Below are positions 11,501 to 22,256 of a stretch of 64,000 nt of DNA, piece after piece. Positions within the stretch are counted from its first letter, which is position 1, and each line of letters begins with the position of its first letter. The stretch is from Sphaerolaimus hirsutus (Eukaryota > Nematoda > Chromadorea > Monhysterida > Sphaerolaimidae), in contig OZ038457.1 in the NCBI GenBank assembly GCA_964036195.1, positions 3,568,635-3,632,634 of the forward strand, read 5' to 3'. The notes under the pieces are model-generated. The model saw only the letters and a program-made list of their open reading frames with translations. It was not told the origin of the DNA and ran no database searches. Position numbers and translations under genes: made by a program.

Positions 11501-14500
11501 TAAATAAATTTCCGTTTCTGTATATTCTGTATCGTGTAGCGAATCTATGAAAATTTGTTTTCAATTTGTAAATATGAAAGTTTGTTAAATTGTCAAGTGT
11601 CATGCAAAATTCCGGGTAAAAGTTGTTTTACGTTTTACTTTTCAAATTTAGTTGCGGTTTTGAATATCTGTTTTATTTACAACGTTTTCATACCCCAATC
11701 TCTCCGAAAATCCCCCTTCTTCCCAGGTGGAATTGTACCAATTTCTAGCAAAAGACAATGTACCTTTCCACGGTGTAATTTTTCCGGCCACATGTTTGGG
11801 CACAAAAGATCCCTACACCTTGGTTAATCATTTGTGCGCGACCGAATATTTGAATTATGAGGATGCAAAATTCTCCAAAAGTAGAGGCGTGGGCGTTTTT
11901 GGAGATGATTGTGAAAAATCGGGCATTGAAGCTGATTATTGGCGATTTTATTTGCTCTATGTGAGACCCGAGGGACAGGTTTGTATGGGTACGGGTTTTT
12001 TGGTCTGGGAGCAGTCCCAGACCCTGTAAAATGTCAAATGTCATGCAAAATGTCAAGAGTAGTGTAAAATTCCCTGTAAAATGGCAAACGTACATCAGCC
12101 ATTTTCCAGGGCATTTACTTGACTTTTTACCTTTCGCATGACATTTGGCATTATACAGGGTCTGGGATTGGCACCCGGTAGGGTGGCAGACGGTACGGCA
12201 TTGCGGTAATCCGTACGGTACGGTAAATTTTCCATTTTGCGGTAAACGGTACGGTACGGTAAATCTTCAATTTTGCGGTAAACGGTACGGTACGGTAAAT
12301 CTGAAAAGTGCGGTACGCGGTACGGTACGGTACGGTAAATTTCCGATTGTCAAAAATGTATCAATGCCGGACTTCAGACAACTTTTACTTCATAAATTGA
12401 CGCCGAATTCAATGCCACAATTTGATAAATGGACTTAAGAACACAATAACAGTATGATGACATAAAATTCCATTACCCACAATGTAGGGGCTCAATATGT
12501 AGGTTTATTCAAGGTGTAGAAGGAAGAAAAGGAAAAAATATTGCTAAAAGTGGTGAAAAATTGCTCAAAGTATGTGAAATTTACACTTTAAGAGCGTGTT
12601 GAAGCACATGGCTTGATTTTAAAAACACATTATACTAATGTAAATCATGACTTATATCAATGAAATGAATGGGTTTCAAATCAGAAAAACAGTGTTGTGA
12701 AATTTGCGCGCTTGCGCGCAAAAAAAATCAAAACACCACATTAATTGTCATCAATAAATTGGCATATTTAAGGTCAATCTGAGTCAAATTTACCGCATTT
12801 TCTGCGGTAAATCAGTGCGGTACGCGGTACGGTACGGTAAATTTTGGAAAATGCGGTACGCGGTACGGTACGGTAAATTTCTAAAAGTGCGGTAAACGGT
12901 ACGGTACGGTACAGTAAATTTCCCAAAAATGCGGTACGGTACGGTACGGTAAATTCTGCCACCCTAGCACCCGGTGGTTTTTTTCGGGTGAGTCGATTCC
13001 GTTGTGACAATGTAACTTCTCGTAAATATTATTTGACGGTGTAACCTAGAATTCTGGATTTTATATGCGAGATAGCTTTGGCTCCATCTAGGATCTCAAA
13101 AAAATGCAAAATTGCTATTAAACCACCGCTCAGGACACGTCGTTCAGCTGGAGTGACTTCATGTTGAAAGTGAATAGCGAACTCCTCAGCAATGTGGGCA
13201 ATTTTGTGAATCGCGCTCTGAAATTTGTCGAGGCGCATTTTGCTGGCAAAGTGCCAGATATTCATTTGAGAGAGGAGCATGAAATTCCGCTTTTGGTGAG
13301 TAATTGTCTATTAAAATACCTAAATGGTTCACTTGTGGGTATTGTTTGTTTCCCTGTGGGGATATTAGTTCTGTTTTTAGTTGACCGTACCACACCTTGT
13401 CTACATTGAAATTTTCAGATATTAGCTTACCGCACACATCGCGAAATTGAAGGTTTACCGTACCGGTCAATCCTAATTCCAACATCCCCATTCCGATTTT
13501 GACAAAAAAAAATAAATAAAAATAACATGGCAGTAGGGTTCAAACGGGATTGACTTTTCGGGATCGGGATTGGTTTTTTGAGATTTCGGGATTGGCCGGG
13601 ATTGGGGTCACGGGATCGGGATTGGCATTTTTTCGGGATCGGGATTGGGGTCTTGGGATAGCGATTTTGGCCAATGTTTTGGCATCCACAGTTGTTCATA
13701 AAGGTCTAAAAACACTGTTGGATGCCAGAAACGTGGCATAAAATGAACGCTGGGGGTTTTCGTTCACATTTTTGCATGCAAAAACGTCGTTTTTTCACGT
13801 TTGATAATTACCACTAATTTTTCCGGGATCGGGATCCCGGACTTTGGAGTTTCTTGGGATCGGGATCGGGATTTGGAAAGTTTCGGGATCGGGATCGGGA
13901 CTGCTAAATCCCGGAATTTCACGGGATCCGGGATCGGGATCCCTTTTGAACCCTACATGGCAGTCCCGATACCGAAAATCACCAGCAAATCACGGAAAAT
14001 ATTCATAAATACGCGCAGGCAGAAATCAACAAGGAATTGCAAGCCTATTGCGAGCAATTAGAAAACGTCAAACTTCGGGATGGCATAAAATCTATCATGA
14101 ATATTAGCAGACTTGGCAACCAGTATGTGCAGAGCCAACAGCCATGGGTTCTGGTGAAAAGCGACTCACAGGACGAAAGGTGATTTTTTGTGGTTTTTGG
14201 AAATTTGCCAGGTTTTTTATATTTTCATATTTGGAAAGGGTGGGTTATGAAAATCGTGACGCAATAAAAGTAGTGGAAAAGGGATGTAAATGAAGATGAT
14301 ATTTTTGTATGAATTTTAAATTATTGAAACGTTATTGAACAGAAAAATAGATGAGAAATATTGGAAAATTGCAATGCTAAAATGTCCAAGAATAGCAAAT
14401 TTTGAATGTCACTTTTTTTAAAAAGGTCGGTTTTTAAATAAATACACGTTCAAAAAGATCAACCCCACCCAGATGCATAGCGGCTACAGTGGTCGGTCTT

Positions 14501-17500
14501 AGGGTTGGCCGATGTTTTTTTTTAAACGTTTTTTATTAAAAAAAAACGTTTTTTTTAAAAAAAAACATGACGTCCGAAATGTTTTTTTTTAAAAAAAAAC
14601 ATCGACCGAAATTTTTAGTACTAAGCACTAGGTATTTTGCAAAATTTTTGCGCGCAAGCGCGCAATTTCACACACAAATTGACATTGGTGGTTGTTTTAA
14701 TTGGTTTTGTGGCATTTTTAGTATCAAAGTATCCATTTCTATGTGCTACCTTGGGTTAATAAGCCGTCATATGTTGCTGTAGTATATAATATTGAGGTAA
14801 TGTGCTTCCATGTACCTCCACAGTGTGTAACTTCACTCCCAAAGCAACAACCTCGTTTTATAACCTTGTTTGATCACTATTCCGTGCCAAACTTTACCTG
14901 AAGTCACGAACATTCAACTATAAGGCGATATACGAACAATATGTCGACGAAAAATGGATATTTTTGACACAAATCACCACTTATAATGCTATCCCATGGC
15001 TCCACAGACATTATGTGGTCATATATAACATCACAGAGTATTGCCACTGTCTGATATACCTATATATGTTGACACAAGGTCATATCTGGGAGCTTTTAAA
15101 AAAAAACGTTTTTTATTAAAAAAAAACGTTTTTTTTAAAAAAAAAACGTTTTTTTTTAAAAAAAAACATCGAGTTAAAAAAAAACGTTTTTTTTCCAACC
15201 CTAGTCGGTCTGTCGACAAACATCGCATGTCTACTGGCTGTGTTGTTGCGGCCCTACATGCCGCACACGTCGAATGTGATGGCCGAGCAGATGCGCGCGC
15301 CCTCTAGCGTGTTTGTGATCGACGGAAGATTTCATAGATTGTTGGAATCTGGACATCAGATTGGGAGTGTGAGTTTGTTGTTTCTTCTTTTTTGTGGGTG
15401 GAATGATTTCGGACATCGATGACGTTTGTTGATATCGCACCCGAACCGAAGCGCGGTTCCAATGTATTCTGGAACCGAGAACTGGAACCGAAGTTCATAT
15501 CCGAACCGGAACCGAGAACCTCTATCCGAACTGAAATCTTTTGGAACCGATAACCGGAACCAAAAAGTTTGAAATTCCCAATCCTGGTTGAAGCGTCGAA
15601 TGTTGAGTTGTGCTATTTGAGATATATTTAACGCATTTAAAAAATTATCAATTCTTGAAAAAACTCACACCTCAATTTTCAGCCCGCACCCCTGTTCCGC
15701 AAATTGGAGGCGGCTGAAGTTGAAAATTTGAAGAAGCTTTATTCCAGAAAATCCCAGTCGCCCGCAGCACCGCCAACAAATGCCGGCGCCAAAAACAAGG
15801 AGAAAAAGGGTGCGTCTCAAACTTTCTATGGGTGTCCGATGGGGGAGGGGGTTCCCAAGAGCAGCAGTTAAAGTGTGGCGATGTTTGATTTGTAAATATA
15901 TCCGAAACGTATACCCCCACTTACAAACGTCCCAATAACATCAAAATTTTGCCCCCCCCCCCCAGAGGCAGTCCCGCATACGTCACGCTTCTTGTAAATA
16001 TTCACAACGTTCAGTTTTCCGGTAACATATTTTGATTTTTAGCTACCATTTTACAACATTTATGGCCAATTTTACACTTTAATAAGTGCGGGGCTGGCCC
16101 CCGACTTTTTGTTTTCTCTTTACCACGCAACGGGCCCACACACACTAGTTGACATCGCAAATTCGCGTCAACTCAGTGTCAATTGAATAAAACAAGAAGT
16201 TTGTAAAAAGCATCACACTTACAGGAACAATGAAAATGAAGTGTCATGATGTAAAATGAACTATGCTCTATCAGATAGATAAGTTGAAACCACAGTATCA
16301 CTTAAATTCAGTTGACATTTAGTTGACACGAATTCAGTTGACGTCCAGTGTGTGGGGGCCCAACAGCTCTATTCATCAACTCAATCTGCACAGGTAAATC
16401 GATCGTGCAAAATGGACCTACCAAGTGCGTGCCGAACGAAATCGCTTCATTTTCTGCGAAAGCGACAGATAAGCGGTTTGAACCGGCCGCTGCCAAATAT
16501 AATCAACTGGTGAATGAATATGGGGCCTTGAAGGCTCAGTATGAGAGTGTAGGTTGGTAATGTTAATTTGGATTTATCGGCCTTTGGCGTGGTTCTGTTA
16601 AATATCGTTTTGAGCACCGAGGGGGTTTAGTTTTTTGGGACTTGCTTTTCTTCTACAGTATTTATGGTTCCATTAACACTATTTAGTTTATGTCCGAAAT
16701 TTCCGAAACATTTGAGTTCACCGGAGCGAGAAGTCTAGTAATGATTCATTCTGGTAAACTCAAATATTCCCAACAAACGGTTTAAAAAACTATTTTGACC
16801 CTGATTAAAAACAGTTTCCATTTTGCTCTACACTTGTTTTTTTTACCTAAATTACAAAATTAAATTAAAAACTCAAATCAGTTATGAAAGCAGTTAAGTT
16901 TACCGGAATGATGTAAACCTTACCGAAGACAGTAACCTTACCGAAGACATCGCATTCAGGTATATTCAAATGGGTTCAAAGCGTATGAGTATGAGTTTCC
17001 AAACTTTTTGACATTTCAAATGTGTAGGCACTTTCATAAAGTACCAACTTCTTCAAATCAACTGCCATTTCTTAATCCACACCTACAGTGTCGGGGGAGC
17101 TTTCCGATCGGAAGGCGGAGCTTACCAGCGAGAACGCCATGCTGCGATTGGCTGTTGAGCGACTCAAGGCCACATTGGTGCAACTTGAATCGGCCCATGG
17201 GGGTGAGTGTTAAAGGTTTTTGGCTTTTTTTGATTGCCCCCCCATCTCCACATCGGGTGGTTTGGATAAAATAAGAATTTTTGATAAAAGTAGATTTTGC
17301 TGATTCGTATTTATGGCTATGAGCAGGAGTTGGGGTTTTGGTGAGGGGGGGGGGTAAGGCTTAAATCATTTAACTATCTATCTATGTGGAGCGATTTTGT
17401 AGAAATTTCACCCAAATTTTTGCTCAAAATCGCTAATTTTCATATATTTTTTTTGTAAATTTTCACCGTCTGTCTGCTCTGAGTATATTTTTCTAAACTG

Positions 17501-20500
17501 CACTTTGCTAGCTAAACACTCCTGCGCATCACAAACATCCCCATCCCTCTTCAGTGCCCCAGTTCGCTGTACCCGCCGTCGAACAGCTCGCTGCCGAGCA
17601 AACCGAAAAGTCACTAGATGCACAAGTCGGACGCAGCGAACAAAAGGCGCCCGCTGAAAAAATTCAGCAACATAAAGAACCCAAAGATAAGGGCAAAGTT
17701 AAAGAGAAAAAGGCTGGTAATAAAGAGAAACAGGCTCCAGCTGTTGACGCGCCAATTGACATTGGAAGGATCGATTTGCGTGTTGGCAGAATTTTGAAGG
17801 TGTGCTACCACGGATACCGTTTGAAATGTTCTTTCTCCGGGAATTGAAATACCGAAATATTTCCACGAAATACCCCCCTCGTTTAACCCCCCTCAAAACT
17901 CTCACTACGAAACAATCACCCCCGGGGGGTATTTCGAGGAAATAAGGTATCTTTGAATTGGAGACAATTTTAGTAGGCACTGTTCATTTCGCCTTGAAAT
18001 GTTTACCTCACATTTTTATAATATTCTAGCTATTGTGTCTCCTAGGGTTGGGAATTTCGAAATTTTCGGGTTCGGGTATCGGGTCCTAAAAATGTCGGGT
18101 CGGGTATCGGTTCTAAAAGTTTTGCGGGGTTCGGGTTCGGGTATTGAGGTCGGGTATCGGGTCGGGTTTTCAAGTCAAAATGTCAGCTATCGGGTAATAA
18201 AATTGTCGTGTATCGGGTAATAGAATTGTTGCGTATCAGGTAATAACATCATCTGGTATTGGATTGAACAAGCAAAAATACATCATGGTGTAGTGTATCT
18301 ATCACAAGGTGTATAACTACGTGCAAATACACATGGAGATGCAGCAGTTTAACCCAAAAAATCATCTTGCTCAAGAAAAAAAGCATGACCATTGAATTGT
18401 GATATATATCATAGCTCCAGTTGTTGTGGGATACCATCACACCATGGTGGCTGAGTACCCAGAAATAGTGAAACATATTTTTGGTGGATTCAGATTGGCA
18501 CACACCCGGCCAACCCTAGTCATGCCATGGCTGCTGAGGCCGCAAGAGCGATGTAACATATTTTTGTAGGTTTCATTTTGGCCCACAGTTTTTTTTGGGC
18601 AAAAACCAGTGGCAGACTAGAATATCTATATATAAATAAATACTAAACCCACCAAAAAATTCAACAGTGCTTGAAACATCTTAGTTAATGGTGGCAGTAT
18701 TGTAGTGGCCTTCAGAGGATGCCAATAAAGTGCAACTGTTGGCACACTCAGGATATGAATTCTCATTGCCTGATTACAATACAGTTGTAAACTCAACTGT
18801 GTGAACCTTCTGCAGTTGAGCAAATAACACTCTAAGTTGCTCTGCTTCCATGCCTAGCAGTGCACCCAGTCAGACTGTCTACCTCACTGTACCAGTGCAA
18901 CTGAACACACTAGCTTTCTGAAAACTGGAATCAAGTGCACCCAAATATCTGGCAGCCATTTTGGCTGATGAAAATGCAACTGTCTGAATTGTCTTCTATT
19001 GAATCAAATTTTTCTAAATGTGAATGAAGACATGTAGTACATAATAAAATCAGATCTGAACTTATTGAAACAAGCCAATTACATGGTCGGGCTGAAAAGT
19101 CCCCGGGCAGTGCTCGCCATTCGCGCTAGGGGTAAGCTACGGTTATAAAATTTTAACACGTTAATATATCAGGTGTTTTGAGTTTTCACCCAAAATTTCG
19201 CCCCTCTAGCTCCACCCACTGCGGAACTGTGGGGGTTACAATTTCAGTCATTTTGTACTGATGTACAAATGGTGCTCTAGCGCAACGTTGCTTTAAGTTG
19301 TGATCGTGAAACTTTGGCTAGTGTAAGCCACCAGTGTTGTCAATGTGCCAGCACTAACCAAAATTAGCTATGATATCATCAGCCTAGTTCATATTGCCAT
19401 TACTGTCACTACTCTCACTACCAAATTCATCATTCTGCCTCTACGGTTGGTCAATACAGGTTAAGACAGGAGGCGTTTTCAGATGCACACTGCTGTCGAA
19501 CACAGGTAATGTGTCCACTACAGATTAGTAATGAAACACAAATGAAATATAATTGACATAATAATTTACTGCACATTTCAAAACAACATTAAAATCACTG
19601 CAATACAACAAGATCTCAGATGATCACCAAAAACATCCATCACAGTTCCCATGTTTCTTGCACATCACCCTGATCTGCATATTAATTTTATTTTAATAGC
19701 AATGACGTTGATGAAAGTGTTGAATACTATCAGCACATTGCCAACACTGGTGGCTTACACTAGCTAAAGTTTCATGATCACAACTTAAATCAGCGTTGAG
19801 CTAGAGCACCATTTGTACATCAGTACAAAATGACCGTAATTGTAACCCCCACAGTTTTGCAGTGGGTGGAGCTAGAGGGGTGAAATTTTGGGTGAAAACT
19901 CAAAACACCTGATATATTAACGTGTTAAAATTTTATAACCGTAGCTTACCCCTAGCGTACATGGCGAGCACTGCCCGGGGACTTTTCAGCCCGACCATGT
20001 AGAAGTGTCTAAATCACAACTGCGCCAAACAACTGAAAGTTATATTCACAATGCTCCCAAACTACCTGAAAGATTGACCTGTGGGAAATTTTTCGGGTAT
20101 TGAGTGCGGGTGCGGGTATTGAGGTCGGGTATCGGGTTAGGGTATTGAGGTCGGTTATCGAGTTCGGGTAGTAGAGTCGGGTTGGGGTATCGGGTTCGGG
20201 TCGGGTCGGGTCGGGTTCCCAACCGTAGTGTCCCCACATAAATTTTTTTCACTACTTAATTTTTACAAATACACCCGAGCTATTTGATGTATTCACCCAG
20301 CCACAAATGCCTCAAACCCTATGGAACTTTTAACCTCCGCAAGTGAATTATCTGGTCAAACGCTCTAAATTTCACGGCTCTGTGTTATATATTTTCGCAT
20401 TCACAAAATCTGCGTTCAAAAACTGCTTCGAGTATCTCGTTTGATTTTTTGGGGGAGATTTCACTGCAACTACGATAAAACAATGATTTTGCAATTTCCA

Positions 20501-22256
20501 AATAGCAAAATGTTCCAAAAACCAGACATAATCACCAAATCCAAAATTTCTATTTTCAGGCGGAGCGACATCCGGACGCCGATGCTCTATACGTTGAGCA
20601 AATTGATGTTGGTGAAGAGAAAGCCCGCACCGTGGTGTCTGGTTTAGTGAAGCACGTGCCACTTGAACAGGTTGGTGCATCACTCGTTTCCGGGGGTCTT
20701 GTGGATTTGGACCCCCAAGGGGGTTCAGATATTTACATGATTTATCGCTCCTCTGGGGGATAGATATTTGGTAGCTGGAAAATTTTCTGGGGGTCCAATA
20801 TTATAGGCCTTTACACATTGTGGAAGGCAGAAAGGGATAAAAATGGCCATAGTGCAATTTGTTTCTTCTTTTGATTTTTGACGAATTTATCTTTCGATTT
20901 TTGACTACTTTATTTTTTGACTTCTAACGTCGATCGCATGGTATACATTCACTCCCAGATGCAAAACGTCCCAGTAGTGGTCATGTGCAACCTGAAACCA
21001 GTCAAAATGAGGGGCATCGAATCCCAGGGAATGGTCATGTGCGCCAGCACCCCCGAAAAAGTTGAGATGCTTGTACCGCCGCAGGGGACTAAACCTGGTG
21101 ATAGGATCGTGTGTGAGGAGTATTTGGGTATGTTTGGGGTATTTTGGGTATGTGGGTATTCAGGGGTGTCCAAGGAGGGTTGTTAAAGGGGAGGTTTCCC
21201 CCAATCGGCCAGCTATCTACATATTTTGGTGGCAATCCCGCAACCTTTAAAGTGTGAAGTAAAGTGTCAAATATTATATTTACAAATTTGTCAAATCTCG
21301 TGCAAACTGTCATAATAAACAGTTCAGCAATATGGTTTTTTTATTTTGATTGACATTGCACACTTTAGTAAATATTTGACAGACTGCCCCTTGTACGCCG
21401 CTCCCGAACCAAAATTTTTACATACCATCACCTGAACCTCATCCCAAAATAGCTCAGCTGTGTATCTGGTGCTATTGACCCTGAAAAATCTTGAAAAACA
21501 TCTACTCCACACTAGGGTTCAAACGGGATTGACTTTTCGGGATCGGGATCGGGATTCACTTTTTGAGATTTCGGGATCGGGATCGGGATCGGGATTGGGG
21601 TTTCGGGATCGGGATCGGGATTGGTTTTTTGAGATTTCGGGATCGGGATCGGAATTGGGGTCACGGGATCGGGATCGGGATTGGGATAGGCATTTTTCCG
21701 GGATCGGGATTGGGTTCTAGGGATAGAGATTTTGGCCATTTTTCTGGCATTCACAGTTGTTCATAAAGGTCTCAAAATACTGTTGGAAGCCAGAAAAGTG
21801 CATAAAATTGACGCTGGGGGTTTGCATCCACTTTTTTGCATGCAAAAACCTCATTATTTCACTTTTTATAATTTCCACTAATTTTTCCGGGATCGGGATC
21901 CCGGACTTGGGAGTTTCTCGGGATCGGGATTTGAAAATTTTCGGGATCGGGATCGGGATTGGTCTTTTTGAGATTTCGGGATCGGGATCGGGACTGGTAA
22001 ATCCCGGAATTTCACGGGATCCCGTTTGAACCCTACTCCACACGCCAATTTACGCTATGAAATTTCAATCCCGACTTTTTTCGCAGGCACCCCCGACGCG
22101 GTGATGAATCCAAAAAAGAAAATCTGGGAGACGGTTGCGCCCGACCTGTGCGTGTCCGCCGAGGGCCACGCCGTGTTCAAGGGGTGTCCTTTGAAAGTGG
22201 AAAATGGCGCTGGGTTGATAAATGCGCCAAGTTTGAAGGGTGTGCCCATTAGATGA
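8532..22256 (+). CDS. MARS1: Methionyl-tRNA synthetase with C-terminal AIMP1/EMAP-II-like module (copy A)
   Basis: Charges tRNA-Met with methionine in the cytosol. Seventeen exons: 8532-8803, 9126-9329, 9404-9493, 9778-9907, 10230-10466, 11362-11460, 11727-11978, 13134-13295, 13964-14179, 14473-14499 plus 15212-15368 (split by a transposon), 15683-15809, 16394-16552, 17089-17202, 17555-17799, 20560-20670, 20959-21127, 22087-22256. About 980 codons. Visible motifs: class-I HIGH signature as PHLGTIIG in exon 1, zinc-knuckle cysteines CSNC, CPFC and CDKC in exons 3-4, VWFDA in exon 6, KMSKS as KFSKSRG in exon 7, and the QPW anticodon-domain motif in exon 9. After the core come a heptad-rich helix (exons 12-13), a Lys-rich linker and an EMAP-II tRNA-binding domain ([37 protein letters not shown]). 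No N-terminal GST domain is seen. Oddities: exon 10 is interrupted by an hAT-like element, and exons 8 and 9 are out of phase by one base. ATG 8486 lies upstream in another frame. Confidence 0.88.
10612..11063. mobile_element. hAT-like MITE, TACGCACAG-word family
   Basis: Lies in MARS intron 5. Left end GAGCCAGGCTCATTACGCACAG-like, right end ACGCACAG complement then GTACAGCTACAGGCTCT. Both ends carry repeats of TTACGCACAGA and its complement. Flanks are similar but not identical (TGGAAACA and TGGAAAAA), consistent with a degraded 8-bp duplication. An inner palindrome around TTTTCTACATATTT is also visible. Confidence 0.5.
12010..12170. repeat. Foldback repeat, CCAGACCCTGTAAA family
   Basis: In MARS intron 7. 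The unit starts CAGTCCCAGACCCTGTAAAA and ends with the complement TACAGGGTCTGGGATTGGCA. Between them are repeated GTCAAATGTCATG-type words and a central CGTAC turn. It is the same family that forms TSR intron 2. A CGGTA-word hAT-like element has inserted immediately after it. Confidence 0.75.
12179..12966. mobile_element. hAT-like MITE, CGGTACGGTA-word family
   Basis: Begins TAGGGTGGCAGACGGTACGG and ends AATTCTGCCACCCTA. Flanked by the 8-bp direct repeat GCACCCGG at 12171-12178 and 12967-12974. Each end is an array of ACGGTACGGTAAAT words about 150-170 bp long, inverted with respect to the other end, around an AT-rich core. It lies in MARS intron 7. No coding capacity. Confidence 0.9.
13534..13955. 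mobile_element. hAT-like MITE, CGGGATC-word family, at the MARS exon 9 acceptor
   Basis: Begins TAGGGTTCAAACGGGATTG and ends TCCCTTTTGAACCCTA, with the 8-bp duplication CATGGCAG at 13526-13533 and 13956-13963. The right-hand duplication ends in the AG used as the acceptor of MARS exon 9, so insertion pushed the old acceptor upstream and a duplicate now serves. The interior is arrays of GGGATCGGGATT words. Confidence 0.9.
14500..15203. mobile_element. hAT-like MITE inside MARS exon 10, AAACGTTTTTT-word family
   Basis: Begins TAGGGTTGGCCGATG and ends TTTTCCAACCCTA. The 8-bp duplication GTCGGTCT lies at 14492-14499 and 15204-15211. Both copies are coding sequence for the VVGLSTNI segment of MARS. 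Ends are arrays of AAAAAACGTTTTTT. The second MARS copy at 53070 has a single GTCGGTCT, that is, the empty site. Read straight through, the element puts stops in frame. Confidence 0.92.
15439..15589. mobile_element. Degenerate hAT-like MITE, GGAACCG-word family
   Basis: An array of GGAACCGAAC/GGTTCC words in MARS intron 10, ending AATTCCCAATCCTG. The counterpart in MARS copy B (53301-53461) keeps the better left end TGGGGTTGGGAACCG. Presence in both copies means the insertion predates the duplication. The target duplication is no longer clear (GTTGATAC versus GTTGAAGC). Confidence 0.55.
16132..16361. mobile_element. MITE with GGGCCCACACAC ends and 3-bp duplication
   Basis: In MARS intron 11. 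Left end GGGCCCACACACACTAGTTG, right end CAGTGTGTGGGGGCCC. Flanked by AAC at 16129-16131 and 16362-16364. MARS copy B lacks it and shows a single AAC in GCAACTATAACC. The 3-bp duplication is like PIF/Harbinger elements, but the assignment is tentative. Confidence 0.65.
17847..17950. repeat. TACCGTATTT poly-G/poly-C MITE
   Basis: In MARS intron 14. Inverted ends built of ACCGAAATATTTCC and GGAAATAAGGTA, with CCCCCCTC and GGGGGGTATTTCGAGG inside. MARS copy B reads straight through this position, so the copies differ by presence or absence. Confidence 0.6.
18043..20227. mobile_element. hAT-like MITE, CGGGTATCGGGT-word family, carrying a nested mariner-like MITE
   Basis: Begins TAGGGTTGGGAATTTCG and ends GGGTTCCCAACCGTA. 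Flanked by GTGTCTCC at 18035-18042 and GTGTCCCC at 20228-20235, an 8-bp duplication with one change. Ends are arrays of TCGGGTATCGGG. The core contains non-coding AT-rich DNA and the element at 19082-19999. It lies in MARS intron 14. Copy B has an unrelated element at nearly the same position. Confidence 0.85.
19082..19999. mobile_element. Tc1/mariner-like MITE with long terminal inverted repeats
   Basis: Ends are CATGGTCGGGCTGAAAAGTC and its complement, flanked by TA (19080-19081 and 20000-20001). The inverted repeats are nearly 270 bp each (19082-19350 and 19733-19999). No transposase is present. It is nested in the 18043-20227 element. Confidence 0.8.
21513..22035. mobile_element. hAT-like MITE, CGGGATC-word family (second copy)
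   Basis: Begins TAGGGTTCAAACGGGATTG and ends GATCCCGTTTGAACCCTA, with 8-bp duplication CTCCACAC at 21505-21512 and 22036-22043. In MARS intron 16, just before the last exon. Copy B has one TTCCACAC there, the empty site. Same family as 13534-13955 with a longer GGGATC array. Confidence 0.92.

Noticed and set aside
12179-12966. CRISPR-like array of short repeats
   Set aside because: Repeats are contiguous words without unique equal-length spacers, they are inverted at the two ends, and an 8-bp target duplication marks a transposon. The window is eukaryotic.
21513-21960. Apparent RD-repeat protein (FRDRDRDW...GIGIGIG)
   Set aside because: It is the translation of CGGGATCGGGAT arrays inside an hAT-like MITE in a MARS intron.
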